A stretch of 64,000 nucleotides of DNA from contig OX439050.1 in assembly GCA_949317995.1 (NCBI GenBank), positions 17,252,061 to 17,316,060 of the forward strand. The letters run 5' to 3'. Shown here one piece after another: positions 43,071 through 54,950 of the stretch (position 1 is the first letter of the stretch; every line of letters begins with the position of its first letter). This stretch comes from Acholoe squamosa (Eukaryota; Annelida; Polychaeta; Phyllodocida; Polynoidae). Both the position numbers and the translations under genes were made by a program. The notes under the pieces were generated by a model. It saw only the letters and a program-made list of their open reading frames with translations, made no database searches and was not told where the DNA came from.

Positions 43071-43255
43071 CATAAAACGTGTGACAAATACCAGACTCCC
43101 ACCTCCAGCCCTTCACACAGTCTGTGAGCAAACAGGAAGAAAGGGGGATGAATGGGCCCGTGATAGAATATCCTTTTCACTTGGCCGCTTACAGATAGAC
43201 ACACTGACCAGAGCTACCTGTCAGCAGGACCCTTATCTCTTACTCTAATGCATTT

Positions 43256-43513
43256 TTAAACCTTTAAGGGCTAATAATGCATTAATGCATCATGCCCATA
43301 GGTCAGCATGATGCATTCATGCAGCTCTGGTAAGTAACTCGCCCGGGCTACATTCATGCATCTTCTCGACTCAATAGGATTGATACATTTCTGGAGGGTC
43401 GGTATGATGCTCTAATAAAGTGCTGGCAAGCACACTCACCAGCACTTCATTGGTGCATCAGGCCGACCATTTGGCATGATGCACTCCTGCATCAGCAGCC
43501 CTTAAAGGGTTAA
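43256..43513. mobile_element. TTAA-foldback family copy, full length
   Basis: TTAAACCTTTAAGGGCTAA left and GCAGCCCTTAAAGGGTTAA right. Hairpin 1 (GCATGATGCATTCATGCAGC…) spans 43303-43365 and hairpin 2 (GTCGGTATGATGCTCTAATAAAGTGCTGG / CCAGCACTTCATTGGTGCATCAGGCCGAC) spans 43399-43478. The outer stem pairs GCATCATGCCCATAGGTC with the CATTTGGCATGATGC side. Confidence 0.88.
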
Positions 43514-43904
43514 TAACTGGTTTTATAGACTGTAGATAACATTATGTCACACAGGTGCACCCAGGTAACCCAGGGATTGTTTCTAACTGATAACCAGCTA
43601 CCTAGGTGCTACTACCTGGGTGCTGCTTTAATCTGATAATCCCGCAGGTGGGCTAATCTTAATGGTGCTGGACACAATCATCAGGTAGTCCTCTTGTACT
43701 AGGTCTGAATGCCCCATATGGGTGCAGTATGTTACAGTGTAACCACTGCCATCTGGGGGAAAATAGTAAATTCAGGATTACCAAAGCTGATCCTTTAAAT
43801 ACTGTGAAGTTCCAGAATATACATGTTCAATATAGTGAGTGGTATCAATGAAGCTCAATTCCATGGGAATTGGTTAAAACATACCCAAGCCATTGGGGAT
43901 GATG

Positions 43905-44002
43905 TTATGACGACTGAATGCTTCATGTCATTTGTCATGATGTACCAATGTAGTACTGGTGAGTAACGCGCCAGCTCTACAGGAGTGTATCATGCTGATC
44001 CA
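43905..44002. mobile_element. TTAA-foldback family fragment
   Basis: GTCATGATGTACCAATGTAGTACTGGTGAG followed by CGCCAGCTCTACAGGAGTGTATCATG: one worn hairpin without ends. Confidence 0.45.
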
Positions 44003-44302
44003 GAAAAGGATTACCCATGTTTGGCCTGACTTGTGAATCAAGTCCCTGCAAGCTTAGTACTGACATTACATCCATGCACCAACTAAATAGTGCAGCAAGG
44101 CATTGTGCTTTCATACATCCCATTGCTGTATACATTAATGGGTTAACTAGATATGTATGTTATAACAGGACTATCCATCATGTAATAACTGGGAATTAGG
44201 GGATGGAGATAAAAGGATCAAGTAGAACACAGATAGTGGCTACTGGGGCTGAGGAAGCTGTTCTGGGGACAGGTGCTCAGATACAACCTGGTATAGGTAT
44301 AA

Positions 44303-44412
44303 CCCCCTTAGGGCCACATGATGCCTCCAGCTTCATGTCTTTGACGTCCTGATGCACCAATGTAGGGCTGGCGAGTTAAGCACAATATTGGAGCATCATG
44401 ATGAATCATTCT
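44303..44412. mobile_element. TTAA-foldback family, left-half fragment
   Basis: AACCCCCTTAGGGCCACATGATGCCTCCAG and TCCTGATGCACCAATGTAGGGCTGGCGAG with a worn right arm (TATTGGAGCATCATGATGA). Confidence 0.5.
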
Positions 44413-45354
44413 GTATTGGCTTGTATAAGTACAGGATATACTATTTGGATAGGTTTCAGCGATACATAGGTGTTAAAATTAACTAGTTATAATCCATATC
44501 TTAAATAAGCAACAGTCTTTAATAAAGGCCGGGGGGTTGCCCTTGTTGAAATCAAAGAATTGAAATACCTACAGGCCAATCTCACAGTGTCAATATGAGG
44601 AAAAATGCAGCACTGGTGAGTTACTACCAGGCTATATTAATGCATTATCATAACCAATGTGCATCGAGCAACATAAAAACTGTGTGTGACCATTGAATGA
44701 CTAAGGTGGACATGAGGTGTAGTTGAGGGAGGGGCAGGGATTAACCCCGGGTACACAGGTAGTGCTGGCATGATCCAGGTGCTGCTGATTGCAGCTTACA
44801 CCAGTATGTAGCAGCACACCAGGCTGAGTGGTTAATTACAGGTAAACACAGGTAAATATTACCTACACCAGCTAGTACAAAAACACAGCAGGGATCAGCT
44901 TTAATATCAAAGGTGGTTGTAGTACTCTTTATCATACAAAGTATTAATGTAACAAGAGAGATACTTCTGTATCCCAAAAGTGTCTTTTTAAGTGCATTTC
45001 CTCATTGATTTTTTTCTCACTTTGGTATTACACATAGCTTGTGCTGCTTTCACAAATCTATAAACAATGACCAGCTCTTATTCAACACTGCTTTTTGTGT
45101 CTGATATTCATATTGGTACTATTGTGCTATTGAGACCTAATAAAAGACTTGAATGCTAAATGGCACTTAAACTAGCTATTCCGAAAAGCGGCATTCCCCT
45201 TTTCTTTCACCGAGGAACCATTCATAATCCAGAATAATAATCTGTTAAACCATATTGAACTCCTTCATGAAGTCCTAGTGGCGCCGTCCTAGTTCCACTT
45301 TGGTATATCAAATTGACACTCTACCTTCACTTGTTCTCCATGTTACGCTGGGCA
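44413..45354. other. Probable intron, no exon seen
   Basis: A further worn foldback fragment at 44605-44660 (ATGCAGCACTGGTGAG). Otherwise unremarkable. Confidence 0.3.
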
Positions 45355-45367
45355 TCTGCGGTCTGTA

Positions 45368-45550
45368 AGTGAGTGAGTAATAGATGTTTAACGCCATTTC
45401 GACAGCTAAGGTCATATTCATGGCGAGAACTACATTACACAATTTTACAGAGGCATGTGTCAGTGCCCGCGCATATGTGCACCACACACATCCGAGGGGA
45501 TAGGAAAGAGGAGATATAGACCCTTTTAAGTGGGCTAGGGAAGCCCAAAC
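45368..45550 (+). mobile_element. SINE-like retroposon, copy 1
   Basis: Starts AGTGAGTGAGTAATAGATG and ends GGGCTAGGGAAGCCC. It is flanked by a perfect 13-bp duplication, TCTGCGGTCTGTA, at 45355-45367 and 45551-45563. It matches 59491-59676 along its whole length (roughly 85-90% by eye). There is no poly-A tail. The long duplication fits LINE-type target-primed insertion. The opening recalls mollusc-type SINEs (general recollection, not a search). Confidence 0.85.
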
Positions 45551-45563
45551 TCTGCGGTCTGTA

Positions 45564-46179
45564 TATAACTATGTAGTAAACTTATGTAGTGGGAGGGTAG
45601 CGGGAGCGGAATTCATGGGTACGTTTCCAGCCTATCTCCATGTACCCTATATTGGTGGTTGCTAACTTGATTTGTCAGGGTTAACATTAATGTCTAGGGT
45701 ATAACTTACTCCTTCCACAAACCACACTTATTCATAAATAATTCAAGCAATACTTGACACCTAGAACTCCAGGATTCTGAATCCCATTTCAATAATTTAT
45801 CATAACATTATACCAGAATATATGCCCAAGAACAACCCCCCCCAGCAAGACCACCATGTTTACAGGTCAAAGCCCTAAGCTGTTTTCCAACAGCTTAGGG
45901 GCAATATTTATTATGTACTCATGGGATATGAGAAAACAAAATAAAGTAAAAAGGCATAGTTTTTGCTTGGGAATCTATTGATTTTGTAGATTCATGATGT
46001 TTGGTGGAAATGTGGTTCCTTATGTGTGGATTTGCACGATTTGCACTGAACTTGAGATGTGGAAGCTTGAACTGCATCCTCCCTTAGTTGTCAAGATATA
46101 CCCCCCCCTCCCTCTCCAATGCACCTTCAGAGGCAGACAGTGTGTTTAAGTGTCTATGTTTGTTGTATGTCAGGCAGCC
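45564..46179. other. Probable intron, no exon seen
   Basis: A GCTAAGCTGTT / AACAGCTTAGG inverted repeat near 45870-45900. No gene feature. Confidence 0.3.
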
Positions 46180-46612
46180 TTAACTCTTTAAATACTGCAT
46201 TAATGCTTGATTGCATTTTGTCCTTTGATAGTCATGATGCATGAATGCGCCCTTGATGAGTAGTTACCAGGGGTGCATTCATATAACATGACAACTGTAT
46301 CAGGCTTTTAGCCTCAGAGCAAAATGTGTGCACTAAGACAATATGCCAAGATTTTTACAAAAGAAAATGTGCCCTGTGGTCATTTTTGGATATTTTGTGT
46401 CTTTCTATGCAAGTATGCAATACGGACTATGGCGGACATGGCTAAGACCTATTGTTACATAAGCACATAGAAATCAAAATTGAACACAAATGCAGTGCAT
46501 GCTAACACGCCATTTGCAGTGCTGGCAAGTAGACTCACAGAAACTGCACTGATGCATCATGATGACAAAGGAGCAAGTACATGGAGGCATCATGTGGCCC
46601 TTAAAGGTTTAA
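46180..46612. mobile_element. TTAA-foldback family copy with inserted centre
   Basis: TTAACTCTTTAAATACTGC left and GTGGCCCTTAAAGGTTTAA right. Hairpin arms lie at 46229-46285 and 46490-46570, separated by about 200 bp of other sequence. Confidence 0.55.
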
Positions 46613-46886
46613 TTCCCATGTAGTCCACTGTAAGGTACACTCTGTGTGGCTCTCTCTCTGTGAGGTTCAGGGGCTGGGCGCCCTTCTTTACCCAGCCAAG
46701 GAAAACAAATATTTTACTGTGAAGTGTGCAGAGAAATTCCAAACATAACCTTTTGGTGAAGGTCCCCCTGATGGAAGAACTCGTCTGTACGCTTTACTCA
46801 ACTGAACAGAAGAGTCTAGCTGAAAAATGGGCATCCAGACCTCACCTTAACATTTAAAACTAAGTGATAATGCACCTTTATTTCCT

Positions 46887-47118
46887 ACCATAAAACCCCG
46901 CGTATTTGCTGCACGCACGTAACGTATAAATCACACCCTGGCTTTGGAAGAATGCAATAAGCCGCACATGAAGCCTGAAAAGGCTTTCATTCCTTTTTAA
47001 AGTCTATAATTGTAAAGCCCTGCTCATAAACCACACCCTGACTTCAGGAAGACTATAAGCTGCAATAAGCCTTTGAAATGGTCGGTAAGCCGCGTCTCAT
47101 ACATGGGGTTTTATTGTA
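46887..47118. mobile_element. AAGCCGCAC-type MITE
   Basis: The left end TACCATAAAACCCCGCGTAT is mirrored by ATACATGGGGTTTTATTGTA at the right. Inside are AATAAGCCGCAC and two copies of ACACCCTG(G/A)CTT. Same family as 38328-38545. Confidence 0.65.
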
Positions 47119-47470
47119 AACTGAACATGATATTCTCTACATTTCTAGGCACTCAGCTAAATATCACTGCTACAATGCAGTAAAAACTGATGTATGAGAT
47201 TACTATGACCAGAAGTTGTGTGCAAATGACATCTTTCCCCACACATTGTATAGTATTGGCGTTAGAGTGGTGTAAACCTAGAAGTAATTCCCATCAGCTT
47301 AACAGATCCTATGAAATCATCCCATTCCTGACTTGTAAATTATTCCCTTCATAGTGCACAGATAGAGTAGTAAATTGAGAAGGGTTTGTGAATGGGTGAG
47401 AACCTACAAGTTCCCAGGCTGTATCCAGTGTGAGGAATCAATGAGTGATGGATCCCTCCCCTACTTTGAC

Positions 47471-47742
47471 TTAACCCTTTATGGGCTGATTGATCCATCA
47501 AAATGTATGTCTCTTGGTTAACATGATGTCAGGAAGCCTATGTGAGGGAAGTCTACTCACCAGCACTGCATGAGAGTATCATGCCAATCCTCAAATATTG
47601 TATCAAACCAGTAGGGTTTAACAGCATGATGCACATTAATGCAGTACTAGCGAGTTACTCGCCATGGCAGCATTTATGCATTATGACAATAGTTAGGCAT
47701 AATTCATTTGTCATTGGATTCTGTAGCACTTAAAGTGTTTAG
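47471..47742. mobile_element. TTAA-foldback family, diverged copy
   Basis: TTAACCCTTTATGGGCTGATTG left and CACTTAAAGTGTTTAG right. Hairpin pieces: CTCACCAGCACTGCATGAG and CATGATGCACATTAATGCAG / CAGCATTTATGCATTATG. Confidence 0.55.
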
Positions 47743-49101
47743 CAATGGTCCCATCAATACCTAGCCCAACCCCTACACACCTCCCTCCCCACTATACACA
47801 GCTCCTCACCTAGGTGTTAATAGTAACACTGGCTACACATACCCCCATGTTGTCAGCCATTTGTCCCCCATGTTGTTGAGGCTATTCCTGCTCTATGGGA
47901 CTACATGGGGGTCTAAGACATGTAGGGCAGCCGGGACATGGAACCAAGGCCAACAAAATTGACAAATAAGTGGGATAATTTTGTTCAGCTTGGAGACTCT
48001 TCCAGAATGCAGACTATTGATAACCTTGAAACAGAGATAATCCCCACCTAACCCCCCCCCCAACAAAAAAGTGGGGGGGGGGGAATTTAAGAGATAGTTT
48101 CCAGACAATTCAGCGCTTAATCAGTTGAAGCTGATTCAATGAATCCTTGGGAATTTGAGGAATTCTAGTGGTTGAAGGTCTATAACTTAAGGAATAATGT
48201 AAGATCTCCCAACCAAGGATCTTCTAGACCTGTTACCTCCAACAGCAGTATACCTGTATTGGCCTATAGTCTAGGGGTACTGGGTTTGTTTAGGGTGTTT
48301 ATATTCTGACGGTGGCTAAGGGGTACCTGACAAATACTTGTACATCTTGTGGACACAGCCCCTCAGGTACCCCAAGGTCAGGGGGCCATGTTCTTGTATG
48401 TCTACACATATATAGGGTATTATTGGGCTGAAGACTTCAGCGCCAGGGTGTCAGTAGCAGCGGCACAGGAGGGAACTAAATCAATAAAATGTGTAAGGGC
48501 TACCCCTGCAATACTGAGAAACTAAACAGGAAAGTTACAGCAGTAACAAACTGGATATATCATATCAGTTTACTCTCCCAATTTCCACCTGCAACGCAAA
48601 TATTTCAACTTCAGTATCTTTAAGTTTGAAAGGGAAAATATAATGTGCAAATTCCCCCCTTCTATAATATGTCCTTTTTCTTAGCATTGAAATGTCCTGG
48701 TTTCAAGGAGGCAGACAATGAATTAGTTTATGTTTTTGTGAGTAGTATATAGGGTCAATATCATTATTAATGCAGGATTAGGACGGCATATATCTAACAT
48801 TATTAATAACTGACTGACTATCAATATCAATGTGTGTTTGTCTGGGAGATGTAGTGGGAGGGTCCTCATGGGGCAGGTACCAGATGGTGATGTCCTGATT
48901 ACTACCACTGCATAAGGTATTCCTGTGTGTGTACCTTGTCATTATTCACATCTATATAGCACTTTGAGTGGTCACCCACTAGATCTATATAATCACGGCA
49001 CTATAATAACTACAAGTCTCCCCCTCCCCACCTTTAATAACAGTAATACACACCTGAGTCACCTCTCTCCTACACTGCAGCTTGACCAGTATAGCTGGAT
49101 A
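47743..49101. other. Probable intron, no exon seen
   Basis: C-run and G-run face each other at 48053-48083, a natural inverted repeat. No gene feature. Confidence 0.3.
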
Positions 49102-49395
49102 TTTAGCCATTTAAGGGCCCTAGGATGCCTCTACTAGGTTCATGCTCCTCTTTCATGATAATACATCAATATAGTGCTGGTGAGTCTTATAATTTGCCAG
49201 CCTTGTAATGGTGCATTATATAAATTCTGACTCTTTGTGATGTAAATCAAGTTTGTAGGGTAAGGGTTGGCACCCAGTGTAATGGGTGAATACACTGGTG
49301 AGCTAATTGGACCCACCATGGCTGCATTCATGCATTAACCTGAGCAAAGGGCATAATGCATTTCTTAATGCACCATGTGGATCTCAAAGGGTTAA
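49102..49395. mobile_element. TTAA-foldback family, diverged copy
   Basis: TTAGCCATTTAAGGGCCCTAGGATGCCTC left and ATCTCAAAGGGTTAA right, with worn CATCAATATAGTGCTGGTGAG and GGCTGCATTCATGCATTA arms between. Confidence 0.5.
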
Positions 49396-51945
49396 TGCGT
49401 CTACTGGAGCTGGCATTGGTCTCCATTTCAATCCCTGCTGTATGCCGTCTCCTGCCCAGGCACAGTTTGTACAGCGTTACGACGCACCCAAACACGCAGC
49501 CCAACAAATGTCGTCTGCCATTTCGCGCCATTTTCAATCTCCTGAAATTTCACCAAATTTTTCACTGAATTATGCTCAAATACATGTAAAGATTCTATAG
49601 ATTAATTTTGCTGGAGATATTTTATATAATGTGAGAGTTTTCATAGAAAGATTTAAAGTCCTGATGGTGAAATCTAAGTGTTAACGGTCTGTATGCAGCG
49701 CATTCCTACACAGCGTTAGAAATACACACTGAGGGCTGCCCTAATCCTGCAATGATTGAGTAAGAGGCTTCTACAGCAGGACAAAACTCTCTAAGCCCTC
49801 CCCTCCCCCTTCACCCCCTCCCCCCACAAAACCACTCCAGCCCCCCTCCTCACCCACACTTATAGGTGTATATATAACTTGTTCAGTCTCACTCCAGCCC
49901 CTACCTCCCAGAGTGTGCTAGTTATACCCAGCGTAGGGACTGGCCATTTTTTCCCTTTCTTTTATGATAGTGGGATTGGCTGAAATTTTGAGGTTTTTTT
50001 TACCAGTACCTAATTTTATGCTTCTTAGATTAGATCCTATCATGCTGTGTATTGCAACACCAGACAACTCAAACCATATTTAAAAAGTCATTTCCCTCTT
50101 TTTGTTCTTTAAGCTTGGGTTATGTGAATTATTCGGTAAATGTACTATTTGATGTTGATTGGTTTCTTATACATGTAGATATAAAGGCCAGAATGCCTGG
50201 ATCTCTGTGCTTTTGAGCTCTTCTATATTTTACAATGACGTGACACCTCTAGTAGATGCCACTACAGTGTTCAGACGGTGCTAAGGGCTCAAAATGGGAG
50301 AAAATCGAAAAGAAAAATGAAGAAAAAGAAAGAAAGAAAGAAAGAAAAACAACCCAAAATGGCCATTCCGTGAAAGTAGCCAAGTCCAAGAGTAGAAGAT
50401 CAGCCTAGTGGTGTGTATGGTAGCCCCTCAGTGTGAGCCGCTGTTTTAGTCAACTGTGAAACATTAAGATCCTGTAGTGAGAGTTCCGGCAAGAAATAAT
50501 CTGGATTAACAAGTTGTTTTATAGTGCCCCAGCCACCATTTCATGATCCCCATGTATTAGTGGTAGAAGTGGGGATCCCTGTCAAGGATATTGATAAACT
50601 GCACTATGGGGATATTATGGAGGAGGATCATACCGGTAATTGTTGTAGACTTACAGCCGGACTTCAACTCTTGCAGCTTTAGAAATGTATAAATACAGTA
50701 CATAGATGTAGAGATGAATAAACATGAAGAAAATAGGACGAAACTGAAATACTAATATGAAGAAAAAGGATGAAAAAGAATGTCGGAGAAAAGTGAGGGA
50801 GAGTTGGGAAATTGAAGGAGAATGTTATTCCAATACATTCTACCTCCTCTATTTTGTAATGAAATGTTTTTAATCAAGTGAGAATCGTCCCAAATTCAAA
50901 GATACTGGCGAGTGTTTGCCACCCTGATGCTTGGAACATACCGGGTATACACAGCCCCCAAATGTCTTACATACTCTACCCATAAGTATATAATGCATTA
51001 AGCATTTGACTAGTGATATTCTGTAGGTATATATGATACAATATATAGTAGTATACAGATGATCCTGGGCATTTCTCCAGGACCCCCGGGTGACTACCTG
51101 TACCAGCCCCTCACCCCGTACAATACACCTGTCCCCCACCTGGCACCCCTGCTACTTAATACCTACACTATATGGTAAAACTACTGCGGATTAACGACTT
51201 AAAGCTGGCTAATTTCAAGGCCTGAGAAGTGAGCCTGTATTTTGGGGGATTAACTGGACCTGAAGAAGGCCCACGTCAGCTCACACAGTCTAAGCCCCTC
51301 ATCATGTGCTAGAATGCTATCAGGTGTCTAATGTGGGTATAATGCCTACCGTTATTGGGTTGGGTGTGGGGGGAAGGGGGGGCGATGGGCTTCAGCATTT
51401 GCATAGGCTGCAAGTACAAAAGAAAAAAAAATCTTCCCTAGCAAAATGAAATACTTTCAGATAAATCACTATAATTGAGCAAGCAATTCCCTCCTCCCTG
51501 AGGGCTTTGTTATATTTTTTTTGGAAAAAAAATCGAGTTGACATCTTATCCCCTGATGTGTCTTTGAGGAATTGGGATTTTCTGCATCCTCAACCGCCCC
51601 ACCCACCCACACGCACACACACTCCGACTTTGGGGTGATTAGAAAGGGCTCTAGGTGATTAGGACCCCCCTGTGTCTCAGGTGTTTGCTGCTGATGGGGG
51701 GGGGGGGGCTGTACAGGTGTCTGGTGGGTAGGTGTATGGGGGGGTGAGGTATTTCTATGGAGTTAAGGGGTATTGTGCTGGCCCCCTACATAGCTGTAGA
51801 CTGTGAGTAGGGGTTTTATATTGGTGCAGAGTGAGAGCTGGGTGGGGGGGTGGGGGTAAAGGTGTGCAGGGTTAGATTGCTACTCATCACCGCTACCTGT
51901 ATTGTCCACCCTAACACCCCCCCCACACACACACACTTTTATAAT
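49396..51945. other. Probable intron, no exon seen
   Basis: A GAAA repeat at 50325-50346, C-rich sequence near 49800-49850 and G-runs at 51375 and 51698-51710. The 49307-49600 ORF starts inside the preceding element and is not supported as a gene. Confidence 0.3.
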
Positions 51946-52267
51946 GCCCCTTTAAGGGCCACGTAGTGCTAAACTGCACTAGGCTAATTTATGAGTCCAA
52001 ACTTGAAAAGTCTACCTGCCAAAGCCACACAAAAAGAAGAAAGCATTAAGAGCCATTTATGTATTGGTGCATCATGCCTACCAATCATTACGATGCACCT
52101 GGTGAGTCTGCTTACCAGCACTTCCTTGGTGCATCATGCCGACCCTGTAGGAGTACATCGTCCCTGTAGGGTTATTATGATGTATGCATACAGTCTATGG
52201 GAGTCACTCACCAGAGCTGCAAAATGAGCATGGTGCATACATCTTTTAGCAGCCTTTAAAGGGTTAA
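51946..52267. mobile_element. TTAA-foldback family copy
   Basis: CCCCTTTAAGGGCCACG left and GCAGCCTTTAAAGGGTTAA right. Arms: GGTGCATCATGCCTACCAATC, ACGATGCACCTGGTGAG / CCAGCACTTCCTTGGTGCATCATGCCGACC. Confidence 0.65.
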
Positions 52268-52826
52268 GATACTCTGTGGGGGAGGTAGGGGCTGAAAGCT
52301 TTAAGCTTCTCATTCTGGGGTATTGCTTGGAGATTAAAGAGAAATAAGGGATTGGGGGGGGGGGGAGTCAAATCTACCACATCAGATACATAGAGGGTAG
52401 AGAGATAGTGTGTGGGATTGGTGGTAGATGGGGGGTCAAATCAGACACATAGGGTTCACTGGGCAGCCCCACACAGGCCCACCCCATCACTTGACCAAGG
52501 TTTTATGGAGGAATAAGTGGTCCTCCAGACTGCCTCAGGCTGTGGGGCTTATCAGGACTACCTCTTAACTCCAACCTGTCTCTGTGTTAGGGTGGGATGG
52601 GGGGGGGGGTGAGGGATCCAGCCCTCTGCATACCTCTACTACTACTATATGTACAGGGATCCTACTGACTACACTATAGACATACATGGACCCTGTAAAT
52701 GCAGCATGATGCCTCTATGTTCCTTGAGCTTTATTATACTGTAATGGCCCATTTAAGCGCCGGGGTCTCAAGTAAGTGCCGGTCTCAAATAAGTACACCT
52801 CCCCTTGACTACATTATAATGTACAC

Positions 52827-53100
52827 ACCTTAGCAATTTGAGGGCAACATGGAGCCTCCAGGTTGATGCCCTTTGCTGTCATGATGCACCAATGCAGTGC
52901 TGGTGATTCTCCTCTGCAGCACTGCTTGGGTGCATCATGACCACCTTTTGGGGGTATCCAAAGCATGTGCAATCTGTGTCATGATGCATGAATGAAGTGC
53001 TGGTGGGTATAGTCTTGTCATTGTAGAAAGAGGTATAAAGAGACAGGTATGGGGTCGGGGAATTTATTCATCATGATGATGAAGGGATATGAAGTATTAA
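52827..53100. mobile_element. TTAA-foldback family, partial
   Basis: The hairpin GTCATGATGCACCAATGCAGTGCTGG / GCAGCACTGCTTGGGTGCATCATGAC at 52875-52942 is nearly perfect. The left end is worn (TTTGAGGGCAACATGGAGCCTCC) and no right end is clear. Confidence 0.55.
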
Positions 53101-53564
53101 CTAATACAGCACCATGGGATATATGTGAAGGGTGAACTATCTTGTGTCCTTTTCATTGATACTGAGTTTCAGATAGACATACCCATCCTAAAGCCTCCAC
53201 CACCTCTTGGTCAGGTTGGTACATTTCATTATGCTACCACTATAGGTGAGCTGGAGAGGGTATTCTGCTTCATTCAGAATTTCATTTTCTTCTTTAGTTT
53301 TCTTACCCTTTGAGGATACAGACTAAGAAAGGTGTTAGCCTGTGACCAAACCGCAGGAATCAAATTTCAGATTGGAATACAAATTGGCGATGGGTGAGTC
53401 TGAATCGGTGAATCAGATCACTTTCTGTTTTTTCCCCTCTCCTTTTTTTTCTTCTTTTTTTTTTTCTTCGGGGGGTGGGTGGGGTGAGAGTAAGTTAGTA
53501 TGGGCGGTGAAGGGGTTTGCTACTGGATACCAAAAGGCTTCTTACAAACAGGTATATCAGGGAC

Positions 53565-53752
53565 TTAAACCCTTTACTCTGCATTCATGTACCATGTAGT
53601 TCATACAGCGTTCAAACGCTCTCAGATGGTCTGCATTATGCACCAATGCAGCCCTGATGGGTTATAATATTCACCAGGGGTAAATTGGTGCATCGTGAAA
53701 ATAAATGATCAAAGATCTTTATGAACAGTTTCTTTTATATGTAAAGGGTTAG
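53565..53752. mobile_element. TTAA-foldback family, diverged copy
   Basis: TTAAACCCTTTACTCTGCATTC left and TGTAAAGGGTTAG right. Hairpin TTATGCACCAATGCAGCCCTGATGG / CACCAGGGGTAAATTGGTGCATCG. Confidence 0.55.
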
Positions 53753-54002
53753 ACTATTATAGGGGATGGGGATTAGAAAGGTACTGAAAGCCTGCCCCCC
53801 CCACCTCCATTCTACCCCCCACTCCCCACACACACATACACACATGTCTACCCCCGTATACAAGTATACTGACTACCCCCTTTGGACTGTAGATACGTCT
53901 CTTGTGTATTTGTCTGACAATATTTGTCTTTACATTTTGGTGCTGGGCCGGGCTTTTCAGGCCTGGTTTGTCTGCTCGTGCTGCAGGAGAATAGACCGGG
54001 AT

Positions 54003-54569
54003 TTAACCATTTAAGGGGTGCTGGTGCAGGAGTGCATCATGCCCATTGGTGGTGCAGGAGTGCATCATGTTGATACAGCTGGTGCAGGAGTGCATCATGT
54101 CCATTGGTGGTGCAGGAGTGCATCATGCCCATTGGTGGTGCAGGAGTGCATCATGCCCATTGGTGGTGCAGGAGTGCATCATGCCCATTGGTGGTGCAGG
54201 AGTGCATCATGTTGATACAGCTGGTGCAGGAGTGCATCATGCCCATTGGTGGTGCAGGAGTGCATCATGCCCATTGGTGGTGCAGGAGTGCATCATGTTG
54301 ATACAGCTGGTGCAGGAGTGCATCATGTTGATACAGCTGGTGCAGGAGTGCATCATGTTGATACAGCTGGTGCAGGAGTGCATCATGTCCACTGATCTTC
54401 ATGATGCAGGTATGCATCATCTTGACCCTAAAGGGTAGATACGCTCCCGGAGGGTCGGCATGATGCTCCAATGAAGTGCTGGTGAGCAGTCTCGCCAGCA
54501 CTTCATTGGTGCATCATGCCGACCGATGGGCATAATGCACTTCTGCATCAGCGGCCCTTAAAGGGTTAA
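54003..54569. mobile_element. TTAA-foldback family copy enlarged by an internal tandem array
   Basis: TTAACCATTTAAGGGGTGC left and GCGGCCCTTAAAGGGTTAA right. The right half holds a textbook hairpin (GGTCGGCATGATGCTCCAATG … CATTGGTGCATCATGCCGACC, 54455-54524). The left half of the outer stem has been multiplied (see 54022-54400), roughly doubling the element. Confidence 0.9.
54022..54400 (+). repeat. 28/30-bp tandem repeat, 13 units
   Basis: Thirteen units each begin GGTGCAGGAGTGCATCATG. Two unit types alternate irregularly: 28-bp units ending (C/T)CCATTGGT and 30-bp units ending TTGATACAGCT. In order: C, T, C, C, C, C, T, C, C, T, T, T, then a last unit ending in TCCACTGATC. All frames encode repeated Val-Gln-Glu-Cys-type peptides by chance. 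Confidence 0.95.
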
Positions 54570-54740
54570 GTGTGCGGAGCAGGGCTTATAGCACACATGT
54601 ACCAATCTATGGGGACTAAATTTAGATCCCAAAGATCTGTTGCTGGCTTTGTACAGTGAAACTGTTGCAGGGTGGAGACAGGAAAAACCTCCGTGACAGC
54701 AGGAAGGCAGGTGCTGTGTGATACTGGGGGTGTTCTTTTA

Positions 54741-54950
54741 GCACTTTAAGTAATGCATAGTGCTTTTGATGCATTATTCCCATTAGCCATCTTCATGCAT
54801 GAATGCAGGACTAGCATTTTACTAAGTAAATTTCCAAGATTGCATTCATGCATCATACCAACCCTATTCATATGGTCATTGTGATGTGTCGATGCAGTGC
54901 TGGAGAGTAGACTCGCCAAGACAGCATTGCTATTGGTCAAATTATGACAA
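54741..54950. mobile_element. TTAA-foldback family, diverged copy
   Basis: GCACTTTAAGTAATGCATAGTGC left; CATGCATGAATGCAGGACTAG / GATTGCATTCATGCATCATACC hairpin; then GTGATGTGTCGATGCAGTGCTGGAGAG. The right end is lost. Confidence 0.5.

Noticed and set aside
54046-54438. 130-codon repeat-protein ORF
   Set aside because: Chance frame through the 28/30-bp tandem array, open only because the units lack stops in it.
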